From Pseudomonas sp. (lineage in GTDB: Bacteria > Pseudomonadota > Gammaproteobacteria > Pseudomonadales > Pseudomonadaceae), in contig DQGF01000174.1 of assembly GCA_003525045.1 (NCBI GenBank), positions 6,942 to 13,938 on the forward strand: 6,997 bases of DNA, in the 5' to 3' direction. Shown here in pieces: positions 6,008 through 6,997 of this stretch (positions are counted from its first letter, which is position 1; each line of letters starts with the position of its first letter). The notes beneath the pieces are model-generated. The model was not told the DNA's origin. It did no database searches and saw only the letters and a program-made list of their open reading frames with translations. The translations under genes and the position numbers were made by a program.

Positions 6008-6835
6008 TTGTCTACGGGTAATTTGGATTTCGAACAGTTCCGGGTCTTCCTGGAAAAAGCCTGTGGCATTTTGCTCGGTTTAAACAAGCAGTACCTGGTC
6101 TCGAGCCGTCTCAACAAACTGATGGAACAGCAAGGCATCAAGTCCCTGGGTGAGCTGGTTCAGCGCATCCAGACCCAGCCGCGCAGCGGTTTGCGCGAAA
6201 GGGTGGTCGATGCCATGACCACCAACGAAACACTGTGGTTTCGTGACACCTATCCGTTTGAAGTCTTGAAGAACAAGGTGCTGCCCGAAGCGATCAAGGC
6301 TGCTCCCGGCCAGCGCCTGCGGATCTGGTCGGCGGCGTGTTCGTCGGGGCAGGAACCGTATTCGCTGTCGATGTCCATCGATGAGTTCGAGCGGGTCAAC
6401 TTGGGCCAGTTGAAGATGGGGGTGCAGATCGTCGCCACCGACCTGTCCGCAACCATGTTGACCAACTGCAAGACGGGCGAGTACGACAGCCTGGCCATCG
6501 GCCGCGGACTGTCACCCGAACGCCTGCAGCGTTATTTCGACCCGAAAGGGCCGGGCCGCTGGGCCGTCAAGGCACCGATCAAGAGCCGGGTGGAGTTTCG
6601 CTCGTTCAACCTGCTGGACAGCTACGCGGCTCTCGGCAAGTTCGACATCGTGTTCTGCCGCAACGTGCTGATCTACTTCTCCGCCGAGATGAAGAAGGAC
6701 ATCCTGTTGCGTATACACGGGACGTTGAAGCGCGGCGGTTATCTGTTCCTCGGCGCTTCCGAAGCGCTGAATGGTTTGCCGGATCATTACCAGATGGTCC
6801 AGTGCAGCCCGGGGATCATTTACCAGGCGAAATGA
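6008..6835 (+). CDS. cheR: CheR, chemoreceptor glutamate methyltransferase
   Basis: 275 residues, normal for CheR. The N-terminal helical domain (about 5-75) ends in TTNET (71-75) followed by WFRD (77-80). The S-adenosylmethionine-binding Rossmann domain follows: SAACSSGQEPYSL (108-120), IVATDLS (141-147), CRNVLIYF (217-224) and GGYLFLGASE (243-252). It transfers methyl groups from S-adenosylmethionine to receptor glutamates, raising CheA activity for adaptation, and acts in the cytosol at receptor arrays. The overall sequence closely resembles P. aeruginosa CheR1 (PA3348) as I remember it. The start is TTG, supported by AAGAGG 8 nt upstream and a stop codon immediately before. It follows cheV by 46 nt and is closed by a strong terminator. 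Confidence 0.96.
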   Translation: MSTGNLDFEQFRVFLEKACGILLGLNKQYLVSSRLNKLMEQQGIKSLGELVQRIQTQPRSGLRERVVDAMTTNETLWFRDTYPFEVLKNKVLPEAIKAAPGQRLRIWSAACSSGQEPYSLSMSIDEFERVNLGQLKMGVQIVATDLSATMLTNCKTGEYDSLAIGRGLSPERLQRYFDPKGPGRWAVKAPIKSRVEFRSFNLLDSYAALGKFDIVFCRNVLIYFSAEMKKDILLRIHGTLKRGGYLFLGASEALNGLPDHYQMVQCSPGIIYQAK

Positions 6836-6851
6836 TGGGTTTGGCGGTATC

Positions 6852-6889
6852 AAAAAACGGGAGCCCTCAAGGGCTCCCGTTATTTTTTG
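6852..6889 (+). terminator. Rho-independent terminator after cheR
   Basis: An 11-bp perfect stem, AACGGGAGCCC (6856-6866) with GGGCTCCCGTT (6871-6881), has a TCAA tetraloop and is followed by A and six Ts. It begins 16 nt after the cheR stop and ends the cheV-cheR transcript. An A-run (6852-6857) on the left gives some two-way character. Confidence 0.95.
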
Positions 6890-6922
6890 CCTATCAAATA
6901 CCTCACCAACACCACATGACCC

Positions 6923-6997
6923 TGTAGGAGCGAGGCTTGCCCGCGAAAGCGGTGTGTCATTGAGCATTAATGTCGACTGACACACCGCTTTCGCGAG
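6923..6997. repeat. Pseudomonas REP doublet (REPIN-like), truncated by the window edge
   Basis: TGTAGGAGCGAGGCTTGCCC leads into the arm CGCGAAAGCGGTGTGTCA (6942-6959), whose exact 18-base reverse complement lies at 6978-6995 across an 18-nt spacer. This is the familiar layout of paired inverted REP sequences in fluorescent pseudomonads, which sit between genes and are moved by RAYT transposases. The second unit continues past the window end. It lies just beyond the cheR terminator, a usual position. Confidence 0.88.

Noticed and set aside
1..6997. Search for CRISPR arrays, tRNA or rRNA genes, insertion sequences, toxin-antitoxin or defence genes
   Set aside because: None seen by eye. Apart from the REP doublet and the 8-base tandem upstream of flgZ, no repeated array, transposase, integrase or structured RNA gene was recognised.

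Overview
The window looks like chromosomal DNA of a fluorescent-group Pseudomonas. Three things point there: the order flgZ-flgN-flgM-flgA (minus strand) divergent from cheV-cheR (plus strand), the high-GC codon usage, and a Pseudomonas-type REP doublet at the right edge. As I remember it, P. aeruginosa has the same order in its PA3348-PA3356 region. No alignment was run, so the genus is inferred from protein and repeat recognition.

Layout. Positions 1-798 hold the 3' end of a glutamine-synthetase-like gene of the gamma-glutamylpolyamine synthetase type, closed by a hairpin terminator. A YcaD-like MFS transporter with an acidic C-terminal tail follows on the same strand (869-2245). It converges on flgZ, with a two-way terminator between them (2271-2310). 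The minus strand then carries, in transcription order, flgA (4947-4186), flgM (4004-3678), flgN (3629-3162) and flgZ (3069-2323). A divergent intergenic region (4948-5028) separates flgA from cheV (5029-5961) and cheR (6008-6835). After cheR come a strong terminator and the start of a REP inverted pair, cut by the window end. No stretch longer than 300 bases lacks a gene.

How the genes work together. FlgA chaperones P-ring assembly in the periplasm. FlgM holds sigma-28 (FliA) until the hook is complete, and FlgN escorts the hook-filament junction proteins. FlgZ is the c-di-GMP-dependent brake on swimming. CheV and CheR tune chemoreceptor arrays by phosphorylation-dependent coupling and by receptor methylation. 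The promoters readable in the sequence fit a flagellar hierarchy: a sigma-54 box in front of flgA, a near-consensus sigma-28 promoter in front of flgM, and a weaker possible sigma-54 box in front of flgZ.

I see no undescribed system here. The points most worth checking are the flgA sigma-54 box, which would put the transcript start almost on the flgA ATG, and the possible separate promoter of flgZ.
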